From positions 1 to 64,000 of the forward strand of contig LZME01000122.1 in NCBI GenBank assembly GCA_001673575.1: a DNA stretch of 64,000 nucleotides. The letters are read 5' to 3'. The notes under the pieces were generated by a model. The model saw only the letters and a list, made by a program, of their open reading frames with translations. It was not told the origin of the DNA and did not search any database. This stretch comes from Mycolicibacter heraklionensis (GTDB taxonomy: Bacteria; Actinomycetota; Actinomycetes; Mycobacteriales; Mycobacteriaceae). Shown here piece by piece: positions 16,795 through 26,189 of the stretch (position 1 is its first letter; the number at the start of each line of letters is the position of its first letter). The translations under genes were made by a program, and so were the position numbers.

Positions 16795-18363
16795 TCAGAA
16801 CGTGTCGACGAACCGCCGTGGTGGGACGTCTCGCCCGAATCCGGTCGACGCCGCCAGCGTTGCGATGATCAGACCGCGCGTCTCGGCCGGGTCAATGACG
16901 TCGTCGATCTCGAAAAGTGTTGCTGCGTTGAGTGCTTTGGCATTCTCCTGCGCGACGGCGGTGGCCTGGCGGACGCGTTCCTCCCGCTCATCGGGGTCGG
17001 CGATGGCGTCGAGTTCCTTGCGCAGTCCCAACCGGACCGCACCTTCGAGTCCCATCGGCCCCAGATGCGCGCTCGGCCAGGCCACGGTCAGCACCGGTTC
17101 GTGGAGACTGCCGCCCATCATGGCCTGGGCACCCAGGCCGTAGCCGCGCCGCAGGATGACCGCGATCAGTGGCACCCGCAGCGCCGCGCCGGCCACCAGC
17201 AGCCGAGAAGCCCTCCGTACCAGTGCTTCTGCTTCGGCAGCGGGCCCGACCATGTAGCCGGGGCAGTCGACCAGCGACACGATAGGCAGCCCGAAGGCAT
17301 CGCACAGCTGCAGGAAACGCGCGGCTTTGTCGGAGGCGGCGGCGGTGATGGCCCCGGCCATCACCATGGTGTTGTTGCCGATGATCCCGACTGGGCGGCC
17401 GTCGATCCGCGCCAGTGCGGTGACCATCTCGGGTGCGAATCGCTCCCGCAGGAAAGTCACCGAATCAACGTCGGCGATGGTCTCGATGATCGGCTTGAGC
17501 GGATAGGCCCGCCGTGCGCGCTCGGGAATCATGGTGCGCAAGGCGTTCTGGTCTGCCGCCGCGCCGGGGACGGTAGTGCCTTGGAAATAGCCGAGGACTC
17601 GCTTGGTCACCGCGACGGCCTCGGCTTCGTCGGCCACCACAACATCGACGACGCCGTTGGGTGCCTGCACGGACAGCGGGCCCACGTCATCGGGTGCGAC
17701 GTGGCCTAATCCGCCGCCGGCGATCATCGCCGGGCCCGCCATGCCGATCGAGGTGTCCGCGGTCGCGATGATCAGATCCGAGACGCCCGCGATCACCGCG
17801 TTGCCGGCAAAGCAGCGGCCCTTGACCACCGCGATACGCGGGACCAGCCCGGACAGCTTGGCCCACAAGGCGAATGCCGGTACGTCGAGTGACGACACCG
17901 TCGGATAGTCGGTGTCGCCGGGCCGGCCACCGCCGCCTTCGGCAAAGAAGACCGTCGGCAGGCGCATCCGTTCGATGAGCTCGAACAGGCGGTCCTTCTT
18001 GAAGTGGCCGATCGCGCCCTGCGTGCCCGCCAACACGGTGTAGTCGTAGGACAACACGGCGCAGGCGCCGCGTTCGGGTCCGAACAGTGCGCCGTTGATG
18101 GTGGCGGTGCCTCCCAGCAGGCCGTCGCCGGGGGTGTTGGCAATGAGGTCGTCGACGTCGCGGCGAGCACGTTGGGCCGCGATCGCGAACCGCCCGTATT
18201 CCACAAAGGTCCCGGGATCGACCAGGTCAGCGATGTTCTCGCGGGCGGTACGCCCCCCGGCATCGTGTCGGCGTTGCACCGCCTGCGGTCGGGCCGCGTC
18301 CTCAGTGAGCGCGCGACGGCGCAGCAGCTCAAGGTGCTCGTCACGCAGCGGAGCGTCGGGCAT
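16795..18363 (-). CDS. Acyl-CoA carboxylase beta subunit (carboxyltransferase)
   Basis: The 522-residue protein carries both carboxyltransferase halves. The N-terminal half has TATINGALFG and AGGGLGHVAPDDVGP. The C-terminal half has GIIGNNTMVMAGAITAAASDKAARF, with LVDCPGYMVG and RRGYGLGAQAMMGG. It transfers CO2 from carboxybiotin to an acyl-CoA. No alpha (biotin) subunit lies nearby, so it must pair with one encoded elsewhere. Similar lone AccD-like proteins occur in mycobacteria. The CoA substrate is unknown. It is divergent from the methyltransferase at 18451. Confidence 0.85.
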   Translation of the reverse strand: MPDAPLRDEHLELLRRRALTEDAARPQAVQRRHDAGGRTARENIADLVDPGTFVEYGRFAIAAQRARRDVDDLIANTPGDGLLGGTATINGALFGPERGACAVLSYDYTVLAGTQGAIGHFKKDRLFELIERMRLPTVFFAEGGGGRPGDTDYPTVSSLDVPAFALWAKLSGLVPRIAVVKGRCFAGNAVIAGVSDLIIATADTSIGMAGPAMIAGGGLGHVAPDDVGPLSVQAPNGVVDVVVADEAEAVAVTKRVLGYFQGTTVPGAAADQNALRTMIPERARRAYPLKPIIETIADVDSVTFLRERFAPEMVTALARIDGRPVGIIGNNTMVMAGAITAAASDKAARFLQLCDAFGLPIVSLVDCPGYMVGPAAEAEALVRRASRLLVAGAALRVPLIAVILRRGYGLGAQAMMGGSLHEPVLTVAWPSAHLGPMGLEGAVRLGLRKELDAIADPDEREERVRQATAVAQENAKALNAATLFEIDDVIDPAETRGLIIATLAASTGFGRDVPPRRFVDTF

Positions 18364-18450
18364 GTGGGATTCCTTCGCCGGGGTGTTGACCTAAACAACA
18401 TCATGTGCCGCGCGCCATCCACCCTGACGTTCGGCCCCTACGCTGAGGGC

Positions 18451-19296
18451 ATGGCGAACGAGGAACAGCGGCAGGCCTGGGCGGCCCAGGGCATCGACTG
18501 GGTGGACAACGCGGCGATCTTCGAGGCGGTGCTGGCACCGTTCGCCGATGCGGTGATGCGTGCCGCCGGCATCACCGCGGGCGAGCGGGTGCTCGACATC
18601 GGCTGCGGCTCAGGAACATTGCTGCAGCGCACCGCGGCCCTGGGCGCCGTTCCGTTCGGCGTGGACATCTCCGAGCCGATGGTGCAGGCGGCGCGCCGGC
18701 GGGTCCCCGAGGCCACCGTGAGCCTCGGCGACGCCCAGACCCTGGATTTGCGCGCGGCCGCGGGCGGGGCATCGTTCGACCGGGTCATCTCCCGGTTCGG
18801 GGTGATGTTCTTCGACGATCCGGTGGTCGCATTCACCAACATCCGCCGGGCGGCGGCCCCGAGCTCCCGGCTGGCGTTCGTGTGCTGGCGCGAAGGCGAC
18901 AATCCGATGTTCACCGCGGGCACCGACGTCCTGGCCGCCAAACTGGAATCACCTCCCGCCGCGCTGGATCCCGCCGCGCCTGGTCCGCTGGCATTCGGCA
19001 ATCCCGAGCGGGTGCGAGCCATCCTGACCGACGCCGGCTGGCACGACACTGCGTTGGAAGCGTTCGACGGGGTCTGCAACTTCGGGATCGGCGGTAGCGA
19101 CGGCGTCAAGGAGCGGCTGGCGTTGATCCTGGCCAACCGCACCGGCCAACAGGCCCGCGCCGAACTGGAGGCCCGGCTGGGCGCCGACGGCTGGGCCGCC
19201 GCGGTCGAGGAGCTGCGTGACGAGCTGCGCCGCCAGCGGGTGGACGGTGTGGTGCAGTTCCCGGGCCGCACCTGGGTGGTCACCGCGATAGCGTGA
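18451..19296 (+). CDS. Class I SAM-dependent methyltransferase
   Basis: The 281-residue cytosolic protein starts at ATG 18451. The SAM-binding motif I is VLDIGCGSGTLLQR, followed by an acidic motif (FGVDISEPM) and a Methyltransf_11/25-like core (RVISRFGVMFFDDPV). It is close to the family annotated as ubiquinone/menaquinone-type C-methyltransferases, but the substrate cannot be inferred. A thioesterase-like gene follows 33 bp later on the same strand and may be in the same operon. The long upstream extension of the frame overlaps the carboxylase gene and is ignored. Confidence 0.82.
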   Translation: MANEEQRQAWAAQGIDWVDNAAIFEAVLAPFADAVMRAAGITAGERVLDIGCGSGTLLQRTAALGAVPFGVDISEPMVQAARRRVPEATVSLGDAQTLDLRAAAGGASFDRVISRFGVMFFDDPVVAFTNIRRAAAPSSRLAFVCWREGDNPMFTAGTDVLAAKLESPPAALDPAAPGPLAFGNPERVRAILTDAGWHDTALEAFDGVCNFGIGGSDGVKERLALILANRTGQQARAELEARLGADGWAAAVEELRDELRRQRVDGVVQFPGRTWVVTAIA

Positions 19297-19329
19297 CCGG
19301 GACCGCTCCGATCACCGGTAAGGACTTCC

Positions 19330-20136
19330 GTGACCTCACACCCCTTCGACCGTGCCATGCAGCTCGAGACCGTCGACGCCGGGACTTTTCGTGGCGTCAC
19401 CCACCCGGAGTGGGCCAACATGGTCGGGCCGTTCGGCGGGATCACCGCTGCGGTCTTGCTGCGCGCCGTCGAATCGCACCCCGAGCGCATCGGCGATCCG
19501 CTGGCGCTGACCGTCAACTTCGCCGCACCGATCGCCGACGGCGAGTTCGACATTTCGCTGCGCGCCGCCCGGACCAACCGCAGTAATCAGCACTGGGTGC
19601 TGGAGCTGCGCCAGGGCGACGAGGTCAAGACCACCGCCACCGCGCTGTTCGGCCTGCATCGCGACACCTGGGCCGACGACGAAAGCCACCCGCCGAGTGC
19701 GCCCGCTCCCGAGGACGTCGCCCCCGGCACGTTCGTCGACGCCATCGTCTGGGCTACGCGCTATGACATGCGCTTCACCGACGGCCCGGTGCCCCTCAAG
19801 ACGGTAGAACCCAGCGCATCGTCGACCACCACGTTGTGGGTGCGCGACGCCGAGGACCGGCCGCTGGACTTCGCGGCGCTGGCGTGCCTGTCCGACGTGT
19901 TCTTCCCCCGGGTGTTTCTGCGCAGCGGCCGCTTCCTGCCGGCCGGCACTATCTCCCTGACCACCTATTTTCATGCCGACCAAGGCGAAATCGATGCGCT
20001 TGGAAGCGATTTCCTGCTCGCCAGCGCGCACGCCAACCGGTTCTCGCGCGGCTACTTCGATCAGAGTGCGCACCTGTGGTCACGGGCGGGACAGCTGCTG
20101 GCCAGCACGCATCAGCTGGTGTACTTCAAGGACTGA
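19330..20136 (+). CDS. Acyl-CoA thioesterase, double-hotdog (TesB-like)
   Basis: This 268-residue protein resembles mycobacterial thioesterase-family proteins made of two hotdog folds. The N-terminal part has HPEWANMVGPFGGITAAVLL, and the second part has RPLDFAALACLSDVFFPRVF and PAGTISLTTYFHA. It would hydrolyse acyl-CoA or bind acyl chains. Start GTG 19330. It is probably in one transcript with the methyltransferase upstream. Confidence 0.8.
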   Translation: MTSHPFDRAMQLETVDAGTFRGVTHPEWANMVGPFGGITAAVLLRAVESHPERIGDPLALTVNFAAPIADGEFDISLRAARTNRSNQHWVLELRQGDEVKTTATALFGLHRDTWADDESHPPSAPAPEDVAPGTFVDAIVWATRYDMRFTDGPVPLKTVEPSASSTTTLWVRDAEDRPLDFAALACLSDVFFPRVFLRSGRFLPAGTISLTTYFHADQGEIDALGSDFLLASAHANRFSRGYFDQSAHLWSRAGQLLASTHQLVYFKD

Positions 20137-20197
20137 CGCTCAGGACGCAACCTCGGGTGAATACCGGGATCGCCGTCGCTGAACTAGCGTCGCCGGT

Positions 20198-21436
20198 ATG
20201 CCCGAGGAACTCGGCGCCCATGCCGATGCCGCGCGAGCGCGCGAGGATCTCCTGACGCGGCGACTGCAGAGGTCCATGCAGGCCGACCGGGCTTTCCTGG
20301 CCACGGTGCGCAGCGCCGCGCAGGTGGCCCTGCTGGGCCGCAAGCGGCTCGACAGCATCGAGGCCGAGATTCACGGAGCGCTGGCCCAGCACCGCGCGCT
20401 GGCGTTGGACACTCCCGCCGGTGCCCGCCAGTTTCAGCGGTTCTTGACCGCCAAGACCCACGACATTCACCAGGTGATCGCCGACACCGTCGCGGACAGT
20501 CAGGCCCGCGCGCGGTCGGTGCGCTCCCTGGGCGGCGGCTACTCGGTCGAGGACCGGCAACGGCCGACCGTCCAGGCCGTCGACCACTCCTTCAAACGGG
20601 GTCCGGCCACCGCTGACACACGCCGGCTCAATCAGATCGATGCGTTCCGGGAGGCCTTCGGCCGCGATCCAGTGTCAGTCTCCGATTGGACGACCGCGGC
20701 CGCGCTGGACGCGCACACCTACGATCCCAAGTTCCAGGGCGTGGACTCCGAAGTCCGGGTGGCCCGGATCGATCCGGTGCCTGGGCAAGGCGTGGTGCGT
20801 ACGTCGCAGTGGATCCCCCAGCGCGATGTCTCTAGCGTTCCGCCTTGGAAACGTGACTTCGGCAACGAACGCGGCCCCAACTCGCGTTTCGATCCCGAGG
20901 ACACCAAAGTCACGACGTATATCGACTACGACAATGGCATTGTCGTGATGCGGCAGAACCCTTCCGTCGAACTCAATTCCGATGGATCGTCGGGGCGGGT
21001 GAAAGTCGGTGTCCCGCAAGGCAGCGTCGCTCAAGCCGCGGACGGGTCGGTACGTATCAAGTACGACGCGGGTAACCCATTCGCACCTGGTGCCTTGACC
21101 GACGCGCACGGACTATTCGGCAACCACCGCCTGAGCGTCAACGGCGACTTGGTGTTCACCCCCGGCCCGGGTGGTGTGCACGTGGACGGCACACGCACCG
21201 ACTATCCGTCGCTGGAGGTCTACCAAGATCTGCCGAACGGAACTACCCGAACGGTTTTGATCGATCCCGCACAGTCCGGCAGCAGCGTGGGCCCGGCCCT
21301 GAACCTTCCGTTCCATCACGAAGTAGGCGTCGGCGGCAAGGCGTTTATGCCCTTCGATGCCACCGAATTCGTCCCGATCACTTCCGTGCCGTCGGTACCG
21401 TCAGCTTCGGGCAGACCGGGCGGCGCCCCCGCGTGA
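20198..21436 (+). CDS. DUF4226-type mycobacterial protein, possible type VII secreted effector
   Basis: The 412-residue protein has an Ala/Arg-rich helical N-terminus (about 1-105) of the DUF4226 type. It is followed by a Y-S-V-E-D motif (Y115-D119), which fits the YxxxD/E secretion signal of type VII substrates. A mixed beta-rich C-terminal domain spans about 130-400. It resembles the M. tuberculosis group that includes Rv3899c and Rv0029 as I recall it, which is of unknown function. Two small membrane proteins follow directly. The combination suggests an effector with membrane partners, but no catalytic motif is visible. Confidence 0.65.
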   Translation: MPEELGAHADAARAREDLLTRRLQRSMQADRAFLATVRSAAQVALLGRKRLDSIEAEIHGALAQHRALALDTPAGARQFQRFLTAKTHDIHQVIADTVADSQARARSVRSLGGGYSVEDRQRPTVQAVDHSFKRGPATADTRRLNQIDAFREAFGRDPVSVSDWTTAAALDAHTYDPKFQGVDSEVRVARIDPVPGQGVVRTSQWIPQRDVSSVPPWKRDFGNERGPNSRFDPEDTKVTTYIDYDNGIVVMRQNPSVELNSDGSSGRVKVGVPQGSVAQAADGSVRIKYDAGNPFAPGALTDAHGLFGNHRLSVNGDLVFTPGPGGVHVDGTRTDYPSLEVYQDLPNGTTRTVLIDPAQSGSSVGPALNLPFHHEVGVGGKAFMPFDATEFVPITSVPSVPSASGRPGGAPA

Positions 21437-21457
21437 CCAGCGAAAGGACCTAGATCC

Positions 21458-21802
21458 ATGCCGATTGCAACGCTGGCCCGCATCCGCAGCAGCGACACCA
21501 CCGTCTGGCGGGCCGCGACATGGGCAGCACCGCTCGTCGTCCAAGTCGTGTTCGCAGCAGCCTTGGGCGTCGGCTGGTTACTCGGTCGTTATCCGACCAA
21601 TAGCGATGCCGGGTATTCCATCTTGATCGTGGCCACGGTCATCATCACCACCGTCGCATCGCTGCTGATCGGCGCGAGGCTGCTGCGCGCTGAGTCACCG
21701 CGTCGACGCAGCCTGGGATTGGCCCTCGGGGGAGCCGGTCTGGCCGCCGCCGCCGTGGGCTTGTCATACGCCCTGATTTTTCTACCAATGCTCACCGCAT
21801 GA
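21458..21802 (+). CDS. Small membrane protein with three or four helices
   Basis: The 114-residue protein is mostly hydrophobic: a first helix near AAPLVVQVVFAAALGVGWLL, a second around ILIVATVIITTVASLLIGA and a third near the C-terminus. It starts 21 bp after the DUF4226 gene, and its stop overlaps the next start (ATGA). Function unknown; possibly an immunity or export partner of the DUF4226 protein. Confidence 0.7.
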   Translation: MPIATLARIRSSDTTVWRAATWAAPLVVQVVFAAALGVGWLLGRYPTNSDAGYSILIVATVIITTVASLLIGARLLRAESPRRRSLGLALGGAGLAAAAVGLSYALIFLPMLTA

Positions 21803-22101
21803 GCGCCCCGCCCGCCGAAGATCGCTACGGTCCGTACGGTTTCGTCGCCGCGCTGGGGACAATAGCGATCGTCGAGACCGCGACGTGGGTGTTGGTTCCT
21901 TTTTGGCTCGCCCAGCTGTACCTGTTGGGCGTCGCGACCCTGATCCTGGTGCCTACCGGCTTTTTCATGTGGCAGACCGGTGGCGCCAAAACTGCTCAGG
22001 TGGGCCTGGGCATCCTGATCGGCTACCTGGCGACGCCACTGACGATCGCCCTGGTCGTCATCCCGTCAGTTGTCATCACCCAGCTACTGCGCCTGGCGTG
22101 A
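21799..22101 (+). CDS. Small membrane protein, three helices
   Basis: The 100-residue protein has three predicted helices and a short polar N-terminus. It is translationally coupled to the preceding membrane protein by a 4-nt overlap. No family is recognised. The tight coupling implies that the two act together, perhaps as a membrane complex with the DUF4226 protein. Confidence 0.68.
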   Translation: MSAPPAEDRYGPYGFVAALGTIAIVETATWVLVPFWLAQLYLLGVATLILVPTGFFMWQTGGAKTAQVGLGILIGYLATPLTIALVVIPSVVITQLLRLA

Positions 22102-22128
22102 CCGTTGCCGGCAGGTACGGTGACCAGC

Positions 22129-23004
22129 ATGTCTTTCAGAATCGCCGACACCCCAGATCAGTCCGGCCGCACCTTCGTGGTGACCGGCGCCAACGGTGGT
22201 CTCGGTGAGGTCGTCACCCGCACCCTGGCCGCCAAGGGTGCCAGCGTGGTGATGGCCTGCCGCAACACCGCTAAGGCCCAGGAGATCGCCGACGACATCG
22301 ACGGTGACGTCCGGGTGGCGGCGCTGGATCTGGGCAGTCTGGCCTCGGTGCGCGATTTCGCCGCACAACAGGGCGGCTTCGACGTGCTGGTCAACAACGC
22401 CGGGATCATGAATATCCCGATGCGGCGCACGGTGGACGGCTTCGAGACGCAGTTCGGGGTCAACCACTTGGGCCACTTCGCGTTGACCGGCCTGCTGCTG
22501 GACCGGATCAGCGACCGGGTGGTGACGGTGTCGAGCATCGCGCACAAGCAGACCCCCAAGTTCTGGGTCGACGACCTCAACTACGAGCACCGCCCCTACC
22601 AACGCAACCTGGCCTACGCCCAGTCCAAGCTGGCCAACCTGATGTTCGCCCGCGAGCTGCAGCGGCGGCTGGTCGCGGCCGGTTCGCCGCTGCGCTCTTA
22701 CGGCGTGCACCCCGGGGTGTCGACCACCGAGCTGTTCGACAACGACAAGACCATCGTCGGGTTGATCGCCAAGTACGGCCTGCCCCTGGCCGGTCAGCCG
22801 CCGGAGCGGGGCGCCGAGTCGACCTTGTTTGCCGCGACCGTGCCCGACGCCGACCCGGACACCTACTGGGGCCCCACCAAGCTGAACCAGTCCCGCGGCC
22901 CGATGGGGCCGTGCCCGTCGAACAAGCTCTCGAAGGATCAGCGGCTGTGGCTGCGGCTGTGGGAGGAGTCGGAGAAGATGACCGGGGTCAGCTACCCGCT
23001 CTAG
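22129..23004 (+). CDS. Short-chain dehydrogenase/reductase
   Basis: The 291-residue NAD(P)-dependent oxidoreductase has the dinucleotide site TGANGGLGEVV, NNAG (LVNNAGIMNIPM), Ser in VTVSSIAHK and the YxxxK pair (YAQSKLAN). It matches the retinol-dehydrogenase-like group common in mycobacteria, with a long C-terminal segment. The start is placed at ATG 22129 (MSFRIADTPDQSGRTF); 22105 is possible. Substrate unknown. Confidence 0.85.
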   Translation: MSFRIADTPDQSGRTFVVTGANGGLGEVVTRTLAAKGASVVMACRNTAKAQEIADDIDGDVRVAALDLGSLASVRDFAAQQGGFDVLVNNAGIMNIPMRRTVDGFETQFGVNHLGHFALTGLLLDRISDRVVTVSSIAHKQTPKFWVDDLNYEHRPYQRNLAYAQSKLANLMFARELQRRLVAAGSPLRSYGVHPGVSTTELFDNDKTIVGLIAKYGLPLAGQPPERGAESTLFAATVPDADPDTYWGPTKLNQSRGPMGPCPSNKLSKDQRLWLRLWEESEKMTGVSYPL

Positions 23005-23181
23005 TCGCTGCAAGCTGGGCACACCGCATGCCGGCCCCGGCGGGTGACGGGTGTGGCGCATGGGACTCAAGCGGGCCGACGCGGCCCCATGTCGCCGACA
23101 ATCCACCGTGATACCGCAGCTCACCGGTTAAGTTGTGGCGAGCCGCCACGCGATGCGGCATGAGACGGACCGAAAGAGATC

Positions 23182-25548
23182 ATGCGAGTTGAGGGGCGCG
23201 ACGTCGCCGTCACCGGCAACCTGCTGCAGCCGCTGACCCGACGCACCAACGACATTCTGCGTCTGGTGCTGGCCGCACTCTTCCTCGCGACCGTCATCAC
23301 CAGCTCGTTGGTCACCCGCTACGAATGGGTGTCACTCGAGCGGTCGGTTTCCCAGATCGTCGGGGTGCTCTCCCCCGTCCACGCCAACCTGGTCTACCTC
23401 GCCTACGGCATCGCGATCCTGGTGTTGCCGTTCGCGATTCTGATCGGGCTGGTGGTCTCCAAGCAATGGAAGCTGCTCGGAGCCTACGCCGTGGCCGGAC
23501 TGCTCGCCGTGGTGTCCCTGTCGATCCGCAGCACCGGAATGGCCGCACCGAACTGGCATTTCGACCTCTCCGATCGGCTGGCCACCACGCTGGCGCAGTT
23601 CCTCGACGACCCGCGGTGGATCGCCATGCTCGCCGCCATGCTCACCGTCTCCGGCCCCTGGCTGCCGGCCCGCTGGCGACGCTGGTGGTGGGCCTTGTTG
23701 CTGGCGTTCGTACCGATCCACCTGGTGGTCAGCGCGATCGTCCCGGCCCGCTCCCTGCTCGGGCTGGCCGTCGGATGGTTCGTCGGGGCGTTGGTGATCC
23801 TGATCGTCGGCACCCCCGCGCTGGAGGTGCCGTTGGACGGCACCGTGCGCGCCCTGGCCCGTCGCGGTCACACCGTCTCCGAACTCGCCGTCATCCGGCC
23901 GGCGGGCCCCGGGCCGCTGGTGCTGTCCACCGTCGGCGACCAGCCGGTGATCATCGAGTTGTACGGCCCCAACCAACGCAGCGGCGGCGCGCTGCGACAG
24001 CTCTGGCGCAAATTCCGGTTGCGCACCACCGAGACCGCACCGCTGCACGCCTCGCTGCACCGTGCGGTGGAGCACCGCGCACTGATGGCGATCTCCATCG
24101 CCGATACCGGGTTCGCCAATACCAACACCGTCGCGGTCGCCTCCCTCGACCGGGGCTGGACGCTGTACGCCCACACCCCGCCCCGCGGCACCCCGATCGC
24201 CGACTGCACCGCCACCACGCCGGTGGCTAAGCCCTGGGAATCCTTGCGAAGCCTGCACGATCAGCAGATCTCGCACGGCGACCTGCGCGCCAAGGAGATG
24301 ACCGTCGACGACGGCCAGGTGCTGTTCGGCGGCTTCGGCAACGCCGAGTACGGCGCCACCGACACCCAACTGCAGTCCGATATCGCCCAGTTGCTGGTCA
24401 CGACATCCTGGCTGTACGACGCGGCCGCGGCGGTGGCAGCGGCGATCGAATACTTCGGCCGCACGATGGTGCTGGCCGCCTCGCGACGCCTCACCAAATC
24501 CGCGGTGCCCGCACGCCTTCGCAATGCCGTCCCCGATGTCGGCACGGTGATCGCCGCCGCCCGCGAGGAGGTGAAGCGTCAGACCGGTACCGATCAGATC
24601 CAGACCAAGACCATCACCCGGTTCACCCGCAGCCAGCTGATTCAGCTGATCCTGCTCGTTGCCCTGGTGTATGTGGCCTACCCCTTCATCAGCCAGGTGC
24701 CCACGTTCTTCTCCCAACTGCGGCAGGCGAACTGGTGGTGGGCGTTGGTCGGGCTGATCGTCTCGTCGCTGACCTATGTCGGCGCCGCCGGCGCCCTGTG
24801 GGCCTGCGCCAACGGCTTTGTCAGCTTTCGCAATCTGGCGATCATGCAGGTGGCCAACACTTTTGCGGCCACCACCACCCCGGCCGGGGTCGGCGGCCTG
24901 GCGCTGAGCACCCGGTTCCTGCAGAAGGGCGGCCTGAGCACCTTGCGTGCGACCGCCGCGGTCGCGTTACAGCAGTCGGTGCAGGTGATCGTGCACGTGA
25001 TCCTGCTGGTCATCTTCACCACCGCTGCGGGCGCCTCGACGGACCTGTCCCACTTCGTGCCCGGTGCGACCATGCTGTATTTGATCGCCGGTGTGGCGCT
25101 CGGCTTGGCCGGCATCGTGCTGCTGGTGCCGAACCTGCGCCGGTGGTTGACCACGGCGCTGCGGCCGCGCCTCAAAGAAGTCACCAGCGACCTGATGGAT
25201 CTGGCCCGCGAGCCCAAACGGCTGGCATTGATCGTGCTGGGCGCGGCCGGCACCACATTGGGTGCGGCGCTGGCATTGTGGGCCAGTGTGGAGGCCTTTG
25301 GCGGCAACACCTCATTCGTCACCGTCACGGTCGTGACGATGGTCGGTGGCACCCTGGCTTCCGCGGCGCCGACGCCCGGCGGGGTGGGGGCCGTGGAGGC
25401 CGCCCTGATCGGTGGGCTGGCCGCGTTCGGTGTGCCCGCCGCGCTGGCGGTCCCGTCCGTGCTGCTCTACCGGGTGCTGACTTGCTGGCTGCCGGTGTTC
25501 ATCGGCTGGCCGGTGATGCGATGGCTGACCGAGAACGAAATGATCTGA
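23182..25548 (+). CDS. Large membrane protein: kinase-like insert plus UPF0104/LPG-synthase-type domain
   Basis: The 788-residue protein has three parts. Residues 1-215 form about six membrane helices. Residues 215-470 are soluble and resemble an aminoglycoside/lipopolysaccharide-kinase fold, with SHGDLRAKEMTVDDGQV (H365-D367) and a later FGGFGNAEYG in place of a DFG-type motif; the change suggests altered or lost kinase activity. Residues 480-788 form an eight-helix UPF0104/lysylphosphatidylglycerol-synthase-like membrane domain with TPAGVGGLALSTRFLQKGG and a repeated TPGGVGAVEAALIGG. Such domains are proposed to flip or modify lipids. Start ATG 23182. No clear operon partner. Confidence 0.75.
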   Translation: MRVEGRDVAVTGNLLQPLTRRTNDILRLVLAALFLATVITSSLVTRYEWVSLERSVSQIVGVLSPVHANLVYLAYGIAILVLPFAILIGLVVSKQWKLLGAYAVAGLLAVVSLSIRSTGMAAPNWHFDLSDRLATTLAQFLDDPRWIAMLAAMLTVSGPWLPARWRRWWWALLLAFVPIHLVVSAIVPARSLLGLAVGWFVGALVILIVGTPALEVPLDGTVRALARRGHTVSELAVIRPAGPGPLVLSTVGDQPVIIELYGPNQRSGGALRQLWRKFRLRTTETAPLHASLHRAVEHRALMAISIADTGFANTNTVAVASLDRGWTLYAHTPPRGTPIADCTATTPVAKPWESLRSLHDQQISHGDLRAKEMTVDDGQVLFGGFGNAEYGATDTQLQSDIAQLLVTTSWLYDAAAAVAAAIEYFGRTMVLAASRRLTKSAVPARLRNAVPDVGTVIAAAREEVKRQTGTDQIQTKTITRFTRSQLIQLILLVALVYVAYPFISQVPTFFSQLRQANWWWALVGLIVSSLTYVGAAGALWACANGFVSFRNLAIMQVANTFAATTTPAGVGGLALSTRFLQKGGLSTLRATAAVALQQSVQVIVHVILLVIFTTAAGASTDLSHFVPGATMLYLIAGVALGLAGIVLLVPNLRRWLTTALRPRLKEVTSDLMDLAREPKRLALIVLGAAGTTLGAALALWASVEAFGGNTSFVTVTVVTMVGGTLASAAPTPGGVGAVEAALIGGLAAFGVPAALAVPSVLLYRVLTCWLPVFIGWPVMRWLTENEMI

Positions 25549-25554
25549 GCCGCC

Positions 25555-25959
25555 TCAGCGCAGGGATGTGGTCATCAGACCTGTTATCGCTTCGATGACG
25601 TCGAAGTCGGCGTCGCGGTGCGCAACCCGGGCGTGATGCCGGAGCGCGACCGCCGCGATCAGACAGTCGTTGATACTGCGAATCGTCTGGCCGGTACTTC
25701 TGGCTGCCCGATAAATGCCCGCGGCCGAGCGAAAGTCGGTTGCGGTCTCGACCTCCAGCGACGACAACCCGTTGACCAGCCGTTCGAGCTTTCGGTAAGT
25801 CTGCTCATCGCTAGCTCCAGCTAATATCTCCATCGCGATCGGCTCGCAGGTCACCACTTGATCCGGCTCATCCGAGAGCAGTCGCCGCACTTCCAGTGCT
25901 GCCGTCGAGCCGGTTCCCCGGAAGTACTCGATCCATGCCGAGGTGTCGACCAGGATCAT
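25555..25959 (-). CDS. vapC: VapC-type PIN-domain ribonuclease toxin
   Basis: The 134-residue PIN toxin has its acidic cluster visible: D5 (LVDTSAW), E43 (AMEIL), the D in INDCLIAA and the D in AHRDADFD. It cleaves RNA, often a specific tRNA, when free of antitoxin. It resembles M. tuberculosis VapC11 as I recall it. Start ATG 25959 overlaps the vapB stop (ATGA). No frameshift is seen, so the pair looks functional. Confidence 0.9.
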   Translation of the reverse strand: MILVDTSAWIEYFRGTGSTAALEVRRLLSDEPDQVVTCEPIAMEILAGASDEQTYRKLERLVNGLSSLEVETATDFRSAAGIYRAARSTGQTIRSINDCLIAAVALRHHARVAHRDADFDVIEAITGLMTTSLR

Positions 25960-26168
25960 CCGATTTCGCCGGGCTGTTCGTCCCGCAACTCATCGAGGTC
26001 ACCCGTCCACCCGATGCCTTCGAGGCTCAGCAGAAACTCCCGGCTCAACGGGGCCCCCACGAGGCGACGTAACGCGAGGTCAACAGCCGCCTTCTTGGTC
26101 GTCACACCGAATCGGCGCATCACCTCGGCGGTGAGCTCGTCATCGAGATCGATGTTGGTGCGCGACAT
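25956..26168 (-). CDS. vapB: VapB-type antitoxin
   Basis: The 70-residue ribbon-helix-helix antitoxin has [20 protein letters not shown] at the N-terminus, the DNA-binding strand and helix. Its acidic C-terminal tail ([10 protein letters not shown]) wraps the toxin. ATG 26168 is chosen; an upstream GTG at 26183 adds five residues. It should repress its own promoter in the short gap before galK. Confidence 0.88.
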   Translation of the reverse strand: MSRTNIDLDDELTAEVMRRFGVTTKKAAVDLALRRLVGAPLSREFLLSLEGIGWTGDLDELRDEQPGEIG

Positions 26169-26189
26169 ACACCAACAATACACCTCGAG

